A DNA stretch of 64,000 nt from Podochytrium sp. JEL0797 (GCA_027596195.1 JADGJG010000015.1:36363-100362); one strand, 5' to 3'; shown: positions 11,418 to 23,904, counted from the stretch's first letter. Notes: a model not told the origin generated them from the letters alone. A program made the numbers and translations.

Positions 11418-12074
11418 GATGCTTTGGTGAGATTATTTTTTTCGTCACTTCGGTTCAAATGAAACGGCCCAGAATCGGCCGAGTTCGCAGCATCGTGAAT
11501 CCTAACAGGGCTGGGATGCAACCGAATGACTTCACGCAGCATCATTTATTTCACAATACTAATTTCTCTGAAATACGGGCGAGACAATTCTCGCGTTTTG
11601 GGAATGCACACCTTCGAGGCCCACAACAATTTGGCCACAGTCCTTGCCGGATTCGTCGGCCTCGATAGGATTGTGTGTGGCCCTAATGGGCTTCGGACCG
11701 GAATGCTGATCTGCGCGTCCACGAGCCCTGACGAATGGAAACCCCGCCGTGTTTTTGTTGAGGAGGGGGAAAATGGGGAAACCACAACATATGCACCACC
11801 AAATACGCGGAGCGGTTTCAAACTTTTAAAGTACCTAGTTATGCTTGCCCGCCTTGCCGGTACTTGAGAGTTTGGTTGATTTATTTCTCAACACAAAAAA
11901 ATCAGATACAATTGCAAAAACCGCACTAAATCAAGACCGCACTAAATCAAGCCTATCGAGATGGACAAAATTGTGACGAAAATTCACGTGGAATGAGCAC
12001 ATTACTGCAAGTTCATGAAGGCGGAGACACAGAGCCCTATTAACTCACTTTCTCAAAAAAACAAATGAATTTTT
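11418..12074. other. Intergenic region with short tandem repeat
   Basis: This is the promoter side of the RhoGAP gene and the 3' side of the next minus-strand gene. A plus-strand ORF of 113 codons from the ATG at 11526 shows no recognisable features and is left unannotated. A perfect 16-bp tandem duplication (ACCGCACTAAATCAAG) lies at 11920-11951. Composition becomes AT-richer from about 11870 onward. Confidence 0.45.
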
Positions 12075-15000
12075 CTAAACTGTATTGGGACCCATAATTG
12101 CAATATAACCACCAACTGCCACATACATCAAATTTGTATCTGAGTCAAACAAGAGGCCAGATATCTGTTTTTTCCACTGGTTTGTAAACTTATTGATAAG
12201 GTATCCTGAAGTCTGCAATTGCTGCACCACACAACCTCCATTGTGTAATGCAATATACATTATTATCTGAGATTCGTTGAAATACAACACACCGTCATAG
12301 ACAAAAAGGGATCCAAAATGAGGAATCACTGATGCAAGTGTAGTGACAGCATTGTTGTTATTCAAGTCAATCTGCCTGATACCATTGCAATCCGATAAGT
12401 ATATTAGGCCATACTTTCTATCAAGATATGCTGACTGAATAAAACAAAATTCCGCATCAAGACCTATGGGGCTGTCATCTCCCATATTTGTACTAGGTAT
12501 TCTGCCTGCTATTCTTTCGACTATAGCATCTGATATTCTAATAGAGGTTACTGTCATTTCTTCTGCGAGATAAATGTATGATTCTGATGACATAATAGCA
12601 GTCGGCCTAACAATTTCTGTGCTATTACTAGCCCACTGAGTGCAATTAAGTGAATAGGGGGTTGTGGAATTTTTGACAGTGCAACGTAAAACATTTGCAT
12701 TACAAGCAATGTATAAATAGTTGAATTGAAGATCAAAGGTGCTGAAAAAAGAAACGTAGTAACCCAGATCTATATTTGATGAAGCTGTGAAAATTTGACC
12801 CTGATTGACATAACTAAATGGGAATCAATATATGCAGCAATACTTGTTTAAAATCACTCTACCGTATATATTGATAACCTGCCATCCATATCTCCTTATT
12901 TGGCCCCCAAAATAAACTATTTGCATTTACATCAGCTGATAGGAGCGGCCCATCTAACTTTCCAGAATAACCTGTGCCAGCAAAGACAGATGTATTCCCA
13001 AATAAATCATTTGGGAGTGGTGAGGGTGTTGCAACACAAAGTCTGGGTGATATTGATGTTGCATTTTGAGAACTGTTTGAACTGAGAAGTCTGGAAGTTT
13101 GATTTTCAACAATGGCATTTCTCATGCCGTTATCTGAGGTGTTAGGTTGAAGCTCCAATTCTGTTACTGGTGCTCTGGCACATTGTGTGCTTGCTAGCTT
13201 TCCAATTGCCACTGATAGACTTGAGATAACAATAACTGCTGCAGCACCAAGGGCCAAAATCATTATACAGCATTTGCTGCTAAATCTGTGAATTCGAAAT
13301 GTTGGCTTTACTTCTACATATTGACCTTCTGGATCTGAAGGATCAAATACAGTAGGAGGCTCAACATGGACTCCCTGGGATAAGATAACTGTTTCTGCCT
13401 CCATTTGTGACACACTGGGAACTTGTGGGGCTGAAACATCCTCACTGCTGTCCACTTCAATTGTACTTCTTGGGCTTTCTGCTAACTGATTCAAAAGTTA
13501 ATCTATATTTACTTGCACATCTAGAGCTTACATTTGCATGGCCAGCTTTTATTGCTCCATTTTCTAATGTCAAAGAAGCCAGCAGCTGCATTGTTATTGC
13601 TAGATTAGTTTCTCTTTCAAGCAAAACCACATTGAGCTTGTTTTTTTCGTCTTTGACTGCTGCCATGGCAGATTCTAAACATTGAATGGTAATATTCTGT
13701 TTCTCAATCTGGCAAATCAAATCTGCAGTGTTGATTGATATTTTCTCATTGGCTTCCCTCAATGGCCAGACATCTAACTCAGCATCTCTCATCTCACTCT
13801 GTTCACCTGATTTGAGAATCAGATTTTTTGAAGCATCAGTTTCAATTTCTGCACAAGCCAGGGCATCTTGCAATGATAGCACAGGAATATGCAATTGTTC
13901 AATGGTTAATTCTTCTTCATGCTTTGCCTGCATTTTGAGTTTATATCCACAATTGATGTCAAACACAACTTACAGTAGAAGATAAGAGGGAAAGTGTTTC
14001 TCTCTCCAAAAATGCTGCCAGCTCTGCTTTCAAGTTTTGATGCTCCTCTTCCATTCTTGCAACAGTGAAATTTGATTTCTGTAGAAGCGCATTTTTGTCC
14101 TCAAGATGTGCTTCAAATTCTACTTTCTGGCACTCCAGTAAGTGCATTTTCGATGTATACACTTCATTGGCATCATTTAACTGCTGAACATTTGATTGGA
14201 GAATCATATTCTGTTCTTGTGCCTCAAGTAGGAGATTTTTTGAAGTTTCTGTTTCCACTTGTAGAGAAGCAAATGCCTGTTCCAATAAAGTCACATTGTT
14301 GCTGTATTCTACAACTTGAAGTTTAGCCAATTTGGCTTCTTCAATTGCAGCTACCTGTCAGATCACAGATAAGCTCAGCAATGCTCAACAATGTACCTCA
14401 CCAGCTGATAACTCTGTTGCAATTCCAAAGCAGCATTTGCAGCTTTCAGACTATCCACTTCCTGCCTCGATTCAGCATGTTCGCAGATGACCTGGTCAAA
14501 TTGTATCACCAAGTTTTGATGTTCAGCCTCCAGTGACTGCATCTGATTTGTAGTGAGAGCCACTGCTTCTTCCAACGGCTGAATGTTTCTTTTCAGTGTT
14601 GGAGACTCAACAACCAGATGGCTCTCTATCAAGTGCACATTATTTGCTGTTTCTGCTGCATGCAGTTCATTGGCATCATTCAACTGCTGAATATTTGATT
14701 CGAGAATCTTATTCTGTTCTTGTGCCTCTAATAGCAGAGTTTTTGAAGCTTCTACTTCTAATTGTAGAGAAGCTAGTGCCTGTTCCAATAAAACCACATT
14801 GCTGCTGTATTCTACAACTTGAAGTTTGACCAATTTGGCTTCTTCAATTACCATTTCCTGTTAGTTCAAAGTTAGCTCAGCAATGCCCAAAAATGTATCT
14901 CACCAGTTGAGAACTCTGTTGCACTTCCAAAATAGCATTTGCAGCTTTCAAACCATCCACTTCCTGCCTTGATTGGGCATTTTCAAATACAACCTGTTCA

Positions 15001-17128
15001 AAGTGAACAACCAAGTTTTGTTGTTCAACCTCCAGTGACTGCATTCTGTCTGCAGTGATGGCTGCTGCTACTTCCAACTGCTGAATGTTTCTTGTCAGCA
15101 ATTCATTCTCATTCTGAGACTCAACAACTAGATTCTTGGAACCAGCTGCATCCACTTGAGCAACAGCAAGTGATTCCTCCAAGAGGGCCATATTGCTTTT
15201 CATGCTCTCAATTGTGCTATTCAGCTCAAGCATCTGCAGTCCCATGCCCATTTTTTCGGTTTCAAATGTTGATGCTGCAGTTCTCCGTAATTCAGATTCA
15301 TTTTGCGCATTGCTGCTGTATTCAGCAGCTGCAGCTACCTGTCAGCTCAAAGATTAAAACTCAGAAATTCAGAAATCACATATCTCACCATCTCTAATTC
15401 CAAAACCGCATTTGAAACTTTCAGACTATTCACTTCTTGCCTTGATTGGGCATTTTCACTTGCAACCTGATCAAATTGCATCACCAAGTTTTGATGTTCA
15501 ATCTCCATTGACTGTAGCTTGTTTGCAGTGATTAATGCTTCTGCATCCAACTGCTGAATGTTTCTTTCCAGCAATTCATTCTGTTTCTGAGACTCAACAA
15601 CTAGATTCTTGGAACGGGCTGCATCCACCTGAGCAGCAGCAAGTGATTCCTCCAAGAGAGCAATATTACTTTTCATGCTCGCAATTGTGCTATTCAGCTC
15701 AAGCATCTGCAATCCCATACCCATTTTTTCTGCCTCCAATTTTGATGCTGCACTTTTCGTTAAATCAGATTCATTTTGGGCCTGTTGAACAGCATTGGAG
15801 AGCTCAAGGCCAACAGAATCCAATCTGACATTGAGGTCAAAAACAAGCAAGTTGGTATCCAGTATGGTTTTCTCTGAAACGGTCAGAGCCACCTCCAACT
15901 CAACATTCTTATCTTTCAGCCTTGCATAATTGGCATTGGATACTTCAACCACCTCTTCATACTCTCCAAGCTTGGATTCCAGCTCTGCAACCTGACCTTG
16001 GAACAGGTCTCCCTGATGCAACAGATTTTCTCTTTCTATTCCTTCATGCTTGAGTCTCAATGCCAGCTCTGCTTTTTCGGCTTGCATGATTTTGGAAGCA
16101 TTCCGCAGCGATTCAATCTCAGATTCTACAGCTTGCTTGCTCTGTGACATTGCGAATTGGTATTCCAGGGTCATTGCATCGTTTTGGAACTGCAACTGGG
16201 CAACTGCAGGTTCAAGAATGGCAACTTGACCACGGAGGTCACTGATCTGTTGCTGTGCAATGGAGAGAGCCTCTTTGAGCGAAGTAATCTGCAATTCAAG
16301 AATGGCTTCTGGGGCACTGGCAGCGATTTGTTGACCACGGAGGTCACTGTTTTGTTGCTTTGCACTGGAGAGAGCCTCTTTGAGAGAAGTAATCTGCGAT
16401 TCAAGAATGTCGTCTGGGGCACTGGAGGCGATTTTTTGCGGCACAGCAGTGTTGGTGATCAAATTTGGGTTGGAGCGGCTCAAAGAAATGTCTTGGTGAC
16501 TGGGAGTGCGGTTTGAGACCAACATGAGACCACTGGGCTCCTTCTTTGATTGTAGAGGAAGAGGGATTGAAAGAACCTGCCTTTGTTGTAGAGATGCAGG
16601 TCCAGGCATTGGAGATTGATCAAACTCGTCATAAATGGGTTGAGTGCTCTTCAAGGCTGAAGAAGAGAAGATCTTTCTCGATTTTTGTTGGACAGCCCCG
16701 ACTGGAGGGTGTGGCAACAGCTCGGAAGGAGTTTCTTGAATTGTGAGCTTTGTGTCCGTGTTAGGAGTAAGAGGCTTTGATAGAATATTCTTCTGCTGCA
16801 AGGGAGGGGGTGGTGGTGGTGGTGGTCGACCGGATTTTGTTGCCAGTGACCCAGGATGTGGCGAAAACTCGGAAGGATCGTCCCCAAGAGCAAAATGCGC
16901 ACCTGGGCCCTCTGCATTTTTATGCTGGAGCTGCAAGACCCCTCAATAAGTATCGAGTAGCGTTTGATCGATCGTTAAGAACCAAGAAATTACCTTGGAT
17001 TCGAGCAATTCAAAGCGATTACTGATCGACGTGTCCTTCGTGTTCTGGGTCAGTTGCAGCTTTTGCTCTTCGCCTCCTGGCTCAAGATTTCCGTCTAACC
17101 AGCTGCTGGGCTTGCTTCTTTGTTTCAT
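12075..17128 (-). CDS. Large type II membrane protein: repeated coiled coil, one TM helix, outer beta-propeller-like domain
   Basis: Eight exons (16994-17128, 15389-16930, 14904-15338, 14402-14857, 13974-14354, 13532-13927, 12863-13485, 12075-12813) give about 1,568 aa. The N-terminal quarter is proline-rich (poly-Pro run near 16800). Some 700 residues of coiled coil follow, built from repeated units with motifs such as QSRQEV.SLK..NA.LE, EHQNLV.QFDQV and LEESLA.AQVDA.SKNLVVESQ. Exons 3 to 6 are symmetric (phase 0), each about one unit, separated by 46-50-bp introns. One membrane helix (CCIMILALGAAAVIVISSLS, about residues 1187-1211) is preceded by basic residues, implying cytoplasmic coiled coil and an outer domain of about 355 aa. 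That domain has many N-x-S/T sites and NHL/SMP-30-like blade motifs (FAGTG..GKLDGPLLSADVN, GLIYLSDCNGIRQIDL). I recognise no orthologue; a surface or tethering role is inference. Codon use is AT-richer than in neighbours. Confidence 0.75.
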
Positions 17129-17602
17129 GTTTTTCTTTCGTGTTTAGGAAGAAGTCGCGGCTCGGGATTAGATCGCGATTCGTGTTATATAATTCCTGAC
17201 AATTTCGTCGTTGAAAATCTTGCCGCAACGGAGAGTCTCGGCGACACACTTCAATTAAAGAATGATTACCTATTTGTGAAAGAGGAAGAAAACTCGGAAA
17301 TTAGGCGCATCAAAAAAAGAAGGGCAAGGGAAGACTTTCGTCATCAATAACCATATCAAAGAAAACGAGGACGACCTATTCTACAATATTTCTACCGTCC
17401 CATCGGTATCATACCCCTCCACGCGTGGATTAAGGCCTTAGAGAAACGCGAGGACAACATCACTTTTGGCATACTGCCTCGGCCCTCCTGTCAAGCACGG
17501 ATTCACCTAGATTTCACGATAACTCTTCATGAGCTGAGATTGAAATTCGCTGGCCTTTCTATGATCTAATCCATTCTTTTTGATTTCGTTCATTTTTCTG
17601 TA
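17129..17602. other. Divergent intergenic region
   Basis: Shared upstream region of the minus-strand coiled-coil gene and the plus-strand TAF8 gene. Short open frames here lack features. No TATA or repeat stands out. Confidence 0.4.
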
Positions 17603-18639
17603 ATGTACCAAAACACAACCCGTCACGCGCACATCGACGCCCTCTCCCTCCGAGCCTGCGCAACCCTCTGCACCTCCGCAGGCTTCTCCTCCGCCACCAC
17701 CGAATCCCTCTACGCTCTCGACCACCTCCTCACCTCACACCTGTCCGCCCTCGCCTCCCGCGCAAAGAGCGCACAAGAACTCATGGCTCGTAACACGCCG
17801 AACCTGGCTGACGTGCACTCTTCGATTCCTGATGCGAATTTGTTCTTTGAAGAGCTGATAGAGTATGCGTTTATGGAGGATGCGAGGGGGGAGACAGCGC
17901 ATTTGCGGAAGGCGGATTCGAACGATCCTGAGGTCCTGCCTCACGAGTCAGAGGAGCCTTCTGTTTCCCTCGACCTGTTTCTGCATAAGGAGTTTCAGGC
18001 AGAGACAGCGAAACCTCATCGAAACCAGCAGCAGCAACAACACTCCAAAACGAACCCGAATTTCCCAAACGATCCGCAGCTGCCGATATACCCAAGTGTT
18101 CACACTTACAAGAAGGGCGAGGTATATTTCCTTGTACTTTTTATCTGAGGTTTGCAACGGAGAGACGATTGCTGGTGTCACGGAAACGAATTACGATATG
18201 CATGAGGGTGCTCCCCTGGCTCCCAAACGCGAACATTCTGGGTTCCATGCGCCTTCCGAATAACTGCCGACTCCGTTTATTCGGCGGCTCCGCTGGAAAC
18301 CTTCGAAATGCGACAACTGAAACACCAAACCCCCCACAACTTTTTCATCATCAGATATCTGGTCAACGCGAAACAGATACCGCCAAACTACGCGAAATCA
18401 AAGCCATGCGTGCCCTCGAAGTCGATGCGAACTTGCGAAGGTTGCTTTTGGCAAGGGAGATTTTGATGGGAGACCAACGCGATGCCGGTGGTTCAAGAGG
18501 AAAAGAGGCTGCCGGTCTTGCGGGTGCTGGCGTTGGTGCAGGGGATGCCTCTGGGTTTGTCAATTATCAGATGCAACGGAAGGCGAGCAAGCGGAGGGTA
18601 GTCTCTGGAGGGGGTTCGGTGGCGGGGGTGGGGCGGTGA
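17603..18639 (+). CDS. TAF8: TFIID subunit TAF8
   Basis: Exon 1 (17603-18121) and exon 2 (18355-18639) give about 267 aa. The N-terminus is a bromodomain-associated histone fold (ACATLCTSAGFSSAT...LDHLLTSHLSALASRAKS...ELMARNTPNLADV). The TAF8-type C-terminal motif PQLPIYPSVHTYKKG closes exon 1. Exon 2 opens with LREIKAMRALEVDANLRRLL, which fits the helix that follows the PHTY motif in TAF8. TAF8 pairs with TAF10 inside TFIID to help recruit RNA polymerase II. The 233-bp intron is long for this window; a small exon near 18150-18260 cannot be excluded. A glutamine run precedes the PHTY motif. Confidence 0.75.
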
Positions 18640-18778
18640 GGATTCCGGGCGTTGAGGAACGCGAACTTGTTTGCCGTGAATCAAAAAAGAGACATGTGAT
18701 GATGAATCAATTCCATATTATAAGAATAGTTATTAGCCCACGAAAATAATCAGCAACACGTCCCACCCACACACATCA

Positions 18779-20855
18779 TCACGCATACCCTTCCCCCCTC
18801 TGCTCCCCTCTCGCCCTCAACATCTCCTGCTGCATCGCGCGTTCCTCCAACTCAAGTTTGGCCCGCATCGCCATTTTCAACGACAAGCTGATTTGCTCCT
18901 ATGGATAAGTTTTAGTCTCTCGTTCAAAACTGGAGGGGGCTGTGTGTGTGGAATCTTACCTCCTCCTTCGAAAACTTGATAAACGGTCCCGCCGCGCCAA
19001 TACTCGCCCGCTTCAACTCCTTCATGTGTTCATCAAACGCCGAAACTGGAGGCGTCGCCTGTTGTTGCTGTTGCTGCTGTTGTGCGAAAAGCGCGGGATT
19101 CGCAAACGCCACGGGTTGAGTCGGGTACAGAACTTGTGGGGTCGGTGTGACTTGATGCGGTGCGATGTAGGCTGAGGTTGGACGAGAGCGCGAGTGGGAT
19201 GCAGGAATGGGAGTTTCGCGTTGGGAAATGGTGGAGAAGCGTTTTGAATGGGTGGTGGTGGGTATTGGCGAGGAAGAAAGAGGGGGTTGTTGGTTGCTGC
19301 TTGCCGCGAGTAGATATTGCTGGTGTCTCAAATCCGCCAGCGAGAATCGCTTGCTGGGTTTCGAATCAAACGACGCGGATCGGTGAGGGTCCACTCCGGC
19401 TGTCGGTAGAACCCATGGAGTCGGTACAACCGCCACGGACTTGCGGCGATCTTGCTTCTGGGTATCAACCACCACAGACTCTAGGTCCTGTGTAGTGACT
19501 TTGTCCGGAATCGCCAGCGACTTTGCACTCATCATTGACTCGCGCTTCTTTCGAATCGCAGCCCTCGCGTCCTCCGCTTCCCTTCGTTTTCTCTCCGCCA
19601 CTTGCTCCTCCTCACGCAGCTGGGCCGCTTGCGCCAACAGCACAGCCGACTGGCGTTTTCGAATCGCAGCGATCGCGGGTAATTCCGAAACCGCCACCGC
19701 CGAAACCTCTTCATCCCCAGAACTCTCAGTCCCCGACGACGACAAAACTTCCTCCTCCAAAGACGTGTCTTGCACAAATCGCGGACTGTTGCTGGCAGCA
19801 AGGCTCAAAGAGGGTCCAAACGACACAACACTGTTGCGTTTCGATGAATTCACGCCATCGAGTCTCCATTGCAACGGGATCGAATCCTCGTGTCGCACTT
19901 GCAGCGGGATCGAATCTTCCTCGGACGTGTCCGAGTCGGAGCTGCGCATAATTGGGATGTTCAAAACAAGTGAGGAGCGGTGTGACGGGCCAGCGACGAA
20001 GGAAGGAGAAGGGAGCATGGGGACAGGGACGTAAATCACGTTGGTGGGTTGCATCATGGGCATGGGATAGAAAGTAGGGGTACTCGGGTTTGCGCTTATG
20101 GCGCTAACGTGGGACTTTCGATGTTGCTGTTTTTTGGCGGTGGACTGGGAGGCGAAGGATTTGCGGTTGTTGTTTTTAGTGTTGGCGGGTTGTTTGGAAG
20201 GGTTCGGAGAGCTTTGGGGAGTGGAACGGTAGGAGCCTGATGGGGTGGCGGAGGCGGAAGGTGGTGTGAGGTTGGGAGTGAGGAGTGGGGGTGGTGGGCC
20301 CGGAAGCTTTGGTTGTGTCGGACTCTCATATCGTTTCGACTGGTCGAAGGATGCGAAGCTGTTTCTGCGGTTGTATTCTTTGTGGACGAAGGAGGTCTTG
20401 GGTGGGGAATCCTCTGGTTCGGATTCCTCGGACGCGTCGCTTTCGGAGTCGGTTTCGTCTGAATCTTTTTTGGCGCAAGTTGCGACAGTGTCGAGGAGAA
20501 ATGCGGCGGCGGGTTCGGATTCGAGAGGATCGCGTGGTTTGTGGCGAACCTTGTTTCACAAAAAAATCGAGATTGATTGGTTGACTGATTGACGACCAGG
20601 GACAAAAGAAAGACGCACCTCTTCCGGCATCGCTTCGACCTTTACCTGGCTCCTAGTGACTTCTTTCTTCTTATTGAAAAGCGAGAAGCGGCGCACCGAA
20701 GCCACGAGGTCCTTTGCCTTTCCCACCAACGAAGGCGTCGCCGGCTCTTCCGAAGGCGCTGTGGCAGGCGGTGGTCCGCTGAACGCAGAGTAAGGCAGCG
20801 CGGCGGGCGCCGCGGGAGTGGCAGCGGGTGCGGGAGTGTCGCGTCGAAGGCGCAT
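18779..20855 (-). CDS. Large disordered Ser/Pro-rich protein of unknown function
   Basis: Three exons (20619-20855, 18960-20549, 18779-18898), all phase 0, give about 648 aa. The ATG at 20855 is the first in frame. The sequence is almost wholly low complexity: Pro/Ala-rich start with a basic patch (VRRFSLFNKKK), acidic Ser/Glu/Asp stretch (DSDETDSESDASEESEPED), Pro/Thr/Ser linkers, two short repeats of EDSIPLQ, a charged helix (REEEQVAERKRREAEDARAA), a glutamine run and a C-terminal charged helix. Many RRxS- and KRxS-like sites suggest phosphorylation by basophilic kinases, which is inference. I recognise no domain or orthologue. Single continuous frames across each exon and clean splice sites support it as a real gene. 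Confidence 0.7.
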
Positions 20856-21199
20856 TCGTTTTTGAACAAGAAATAAGGGTCGAAAACACAACGAACCCTG
20901 CGCCAAACTGGCTGAACACTTTTTCCTATCACTGCCGCCTTTGGCTCAACCTTTATACTCGAATATATGCGTGGAATGCTTATGTGGAATGCGTCCTTAT
21001 CCGCTTTTCCACTTCACACCCTTGCTTTCTACGTAATCAAGTCCACTCGTGCCTGAAAATGACTCATTTCCTGCCGCACGATCCATTGAACCTTTTTCGT
21101 GTGCCGTGGAGAATGTCTCGGGAGTCCTCTTGAAGGCGTGCTCGAAAACGCCCAACTCCCCCGCCCCTTTTTTGGCCTTTAACGAACGCGTTTCTTCTT

Positions 21200-21551
21200 T
21201 TTGTGGGTTCCACAGAACGTCGAGGTCCGGCGTGTTTGATGCTCGGCACGGATGGTGTTGTGGCGGGGACGCGATTTGTGTTCAGCAATGAATCTGCAAT
21301 GCACACCCTTGCCAAAAAGCGCGTTCTTGCGGCCGGTGAAGACAAACAGAGACACGGACGCATGTGTTCAATACCTTGCGCAAGCAAAATTGGCCGTCTG
21401 CGTATGATTTCCGCGAGGCGACCTCGTGACAAGAATTATACCAATAAATTCACTGATTGGGAGTATGATGGAGTCACGGGAAGAAAGAACAAAGTGGAGG
21501 GGGATTTTGATTTTCTCACGGTGGTTGCGGGGAGAGCGTTGGATTGGTGAA
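21200..21551 (+). pseudogene. Nitronate monooxygenase (2-nitropropane dioxygenase) C-terminal relic
   Basis: One frame reads CLMLGTDGVVAGTRFVFSNE, matching the FMN-binding LG[A/T]DGVV.GTRF..[T/S].E motif of nitronate monooxygenases. Two bases out of frame the sequence continues as THVFNTLRKQNWPSAYDFR, like the TxVFD.LRG..WP..YDGR segment that follows in the family, and a third frame then gives NYTNKFTDWE. No ATG or N-terminal barrel is visible upstream. The enzyme family oxidises alkyl nitronates. Broken frames and the missing 5' half indicate a decayed copy. Family assignment is from motif memory only. Confidence 0.5.
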
Positions 21552-22570
21552 TCAGGCTGCGGGCGTGGCGACCATTCATTCTTCTCTTGAAAAAGAAATT
21601 AAGGAATGCTTGGCGAATCTCATCGAGCCAAAATATTAAAAGCACACGTTTTGGTCTCTCCCGCTCACCTCACCTGCATCCGTCATCCCTTTTACCTCGA
21701 GGCCAGTGAACCTTGGATCCCAGAGCTCTGGATTAAACTTTCAAATTGCGCTTCTTTTATTTTCTGTTGAAGCATTCAAGAACATGGTAGTAGCAAACTG
21801 GTAGTAGACGAGCATTTCAGTTGTCCATTGAAATACCTCAAATAATAATGATTCCTGCGACGTGTCATCACGTATCTCATTGAAAAGCTACAACAGAATG
21901 ACGCATCGAGAAATTAAATGTAGGAAAATGCGACATAAAAAAGGCCGTTTTCTTTCCATTGAAAAAGACTTGTAAATAAATCTTCCGATTTGGTTCTCAA
22001 AACCCAACAAAAGAGATCAACGTCCCTCGAAGAACACACTGTTAAATTCCTGATTCAATCGGATAATCTCAGATCTATCTGACACAATCTTCGAGACCAA
22101 AGTCAGGGTTCGTGAGAATTCAGAATGCGACAAATGTTCACCGGTTCCCGTTTTGGTGACAATCATATCCACCTTGCAGGTGGTTGGGGACACTCCATAA
22201 TCTGGCTGCTCGTTCTTGGACAGGTCGAGCCGTTGAAGTTCGTGACCGAGGCACTCGATGCTTGGCGGGATTCATCCCCCCCAACCCCTCCACTCGACCC
22301 ACACGAGGTCCTGCAGGTCCTCGATGGCAAAGACCTAAGCGAAAGAAGACGGCCATAGGAACCACGCTCTGTCGAATTCGCTTGCCTCGTACGAATCGAG
22401 GTGAATAACAGGGTCGCAAATCCACGCAACGCTTTTAATCCCTTTCCCTTCCTTTCAATAATTTAAAGTACGTAATTTTCCATTTTCAGGGCGTTCATGT
22501 GACAAATTAACCCGAACATCAGCGAAATAAAGTGGCATATCTTCACAAAATATAAATACAAAATAAATAT
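21552..22570. other. Intergenic region with no supported gene
   Basis: AT-rich from about 21600 to 22120. Short open frames on both strands at 22125-22430 lack family features and overlap each other. No RNA gene was recognised. Confidence 0.4.
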
Positions 22571-23540
22571 TCAAGAGTTGAACAAACGCGAGTACATGCG
22601 GTCGTGAAGCCCCTGTACAACTTCCACCACAATCCCATTCTGCACAGACTGCTCCTTGGCCAGTGCCACCAATTCCCTCTCGACAGGCTTGCACTCTTGC
22701 GTGTAGAAAATGTCAAACACACCTTCATCCCTCTGCTCAAGCTCCACCTTCTTCATGGCATTCTCGAGCACTTCCTGCTCCACCATGGCCATTCTCGCAC
22801 GCACTCTCGTGAGAGTGTTTTCCACTACGGAGCCAAATCCTTTCATCTGGCGTTGTCCTTCGTATGGGCCGTAAATGTTGAGACGCACGGCTGAGGAGAC
22901 GAGGGAACGAACGTGGTGGAAAAGAAAGAGAGCCTGAGCTTCTTCGAGGGTGACGCCGAGGGACGCGCAGAGGACGCTAAAGTAGATAGGCAGATGGCCG
23001 TGCAGTTGGTCGAGCTGATTTTGAAATGAAATGGATTTAGTTCAAACGTCCGAAACAAACTTTCCTCTTTCCATGGGTTTGTTTGCAAAAATGACTCACG
23101 CGCAACAATTTCTTGAGGCCCTTCACGATGGCAAGCGTTTCCGCATCCAAATCGACCGAGAACGCACGATCCAACACAGACAAGAACGCAGCACCCTGTG
23201 CCAAACTCGCACGCAACGCCACTTCGTTTGTGGCAATCATGCCGTGGTAAGATGCATCCAACTCCTTGACAGTTTCCTGCTTCTCGGCAACGGAGCCGGT
23301 TCCTTTCATGACGTTGTGGACCTGGGAAAGGTATGGCAGAGCCGAGAATGCCAAAGCAGAGATGTTCGACGCAATGAACGAGTTGATGGCTGCGTAGCCC
23401 TCAGGGGTCAGCTTCGTCTTGTTGGTGAGTTGGTTCAGCCCCGCGAAGGATTCGAGACCCGAGGAGGCAATGAATCCACCGGTAGGAAGGGCAGAGTCGG
23501 CGAGGAGGAGGAGAAGCCAGTGGCTGTTTGGAGTGTCCAT
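22571..23540 (-). CDS. ureF: Urease accessory protein UreF
   Basis: Two exons (23100-23540 and 22571-23014; GTGAGT donor) give about 294 aa, typical for fungal UreF. The N-terminus has the family signature LLLLADSALPTGGF.ASSGLE. The C-terminal half holds the all-helical core (YFSVLCASLGVTLEEAQALF, then SAVRLNIYGPYEGQ). UreF acts with UreD and UreG in loading nickel into apo-urease. No urease structural or other accessory gene is adjacent, as expected for an unlinked eukaryotic system. An upstream in-frame ATG at 23564 would add eight residues; the start at 23540 directly precedes the conserved block. Confidence 0.88.
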
Positions 23541-23904
23541 TGTGAGGTCTTTTTTTGCGAGCATGAATGAAACACGAGCTTTTTGGGTTGGACATCCAAG
23601 GCGTGAGTCACTTGATGGATTCCAAAATGACTCAGTTTTGTGGGGTTGCAGTCACGACACTGTGCATTTTCATCGCATTACTCATCTGCTAATAAATTGA
23701 AAGTGCTTGGAGTCAGGGGTCCCGTTTCACCCTGCTCCCGCACATTATGATAAGGTCACGAGGTTCATAAGAGCACGAAAACCCAGCACCACCAACCCAC
23801 GACCCAATCCACCAACGCATCCACACACCATGCCCCAACCACTGCACACACCCACATTCTGGATTGTTGTGCGTTAGAATTGAGAAGAAAAGGATCATGT
23901 GGCA
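23541..23904. other. Intergenic, no gene seen
   Basis: Lies between the UreF start and the end of LRR gene C, both on the minus strand. Contains short CA-rich runs; nothing else supported. Confidence 0.4.

Noticed and set aside
11526..11867. 113-codon plus-strand ORF with ATG
   Set aside because: No motif or homology recognised, and neighbouring genes account for the region as promoter and 3' flank; not enough to call a gene.
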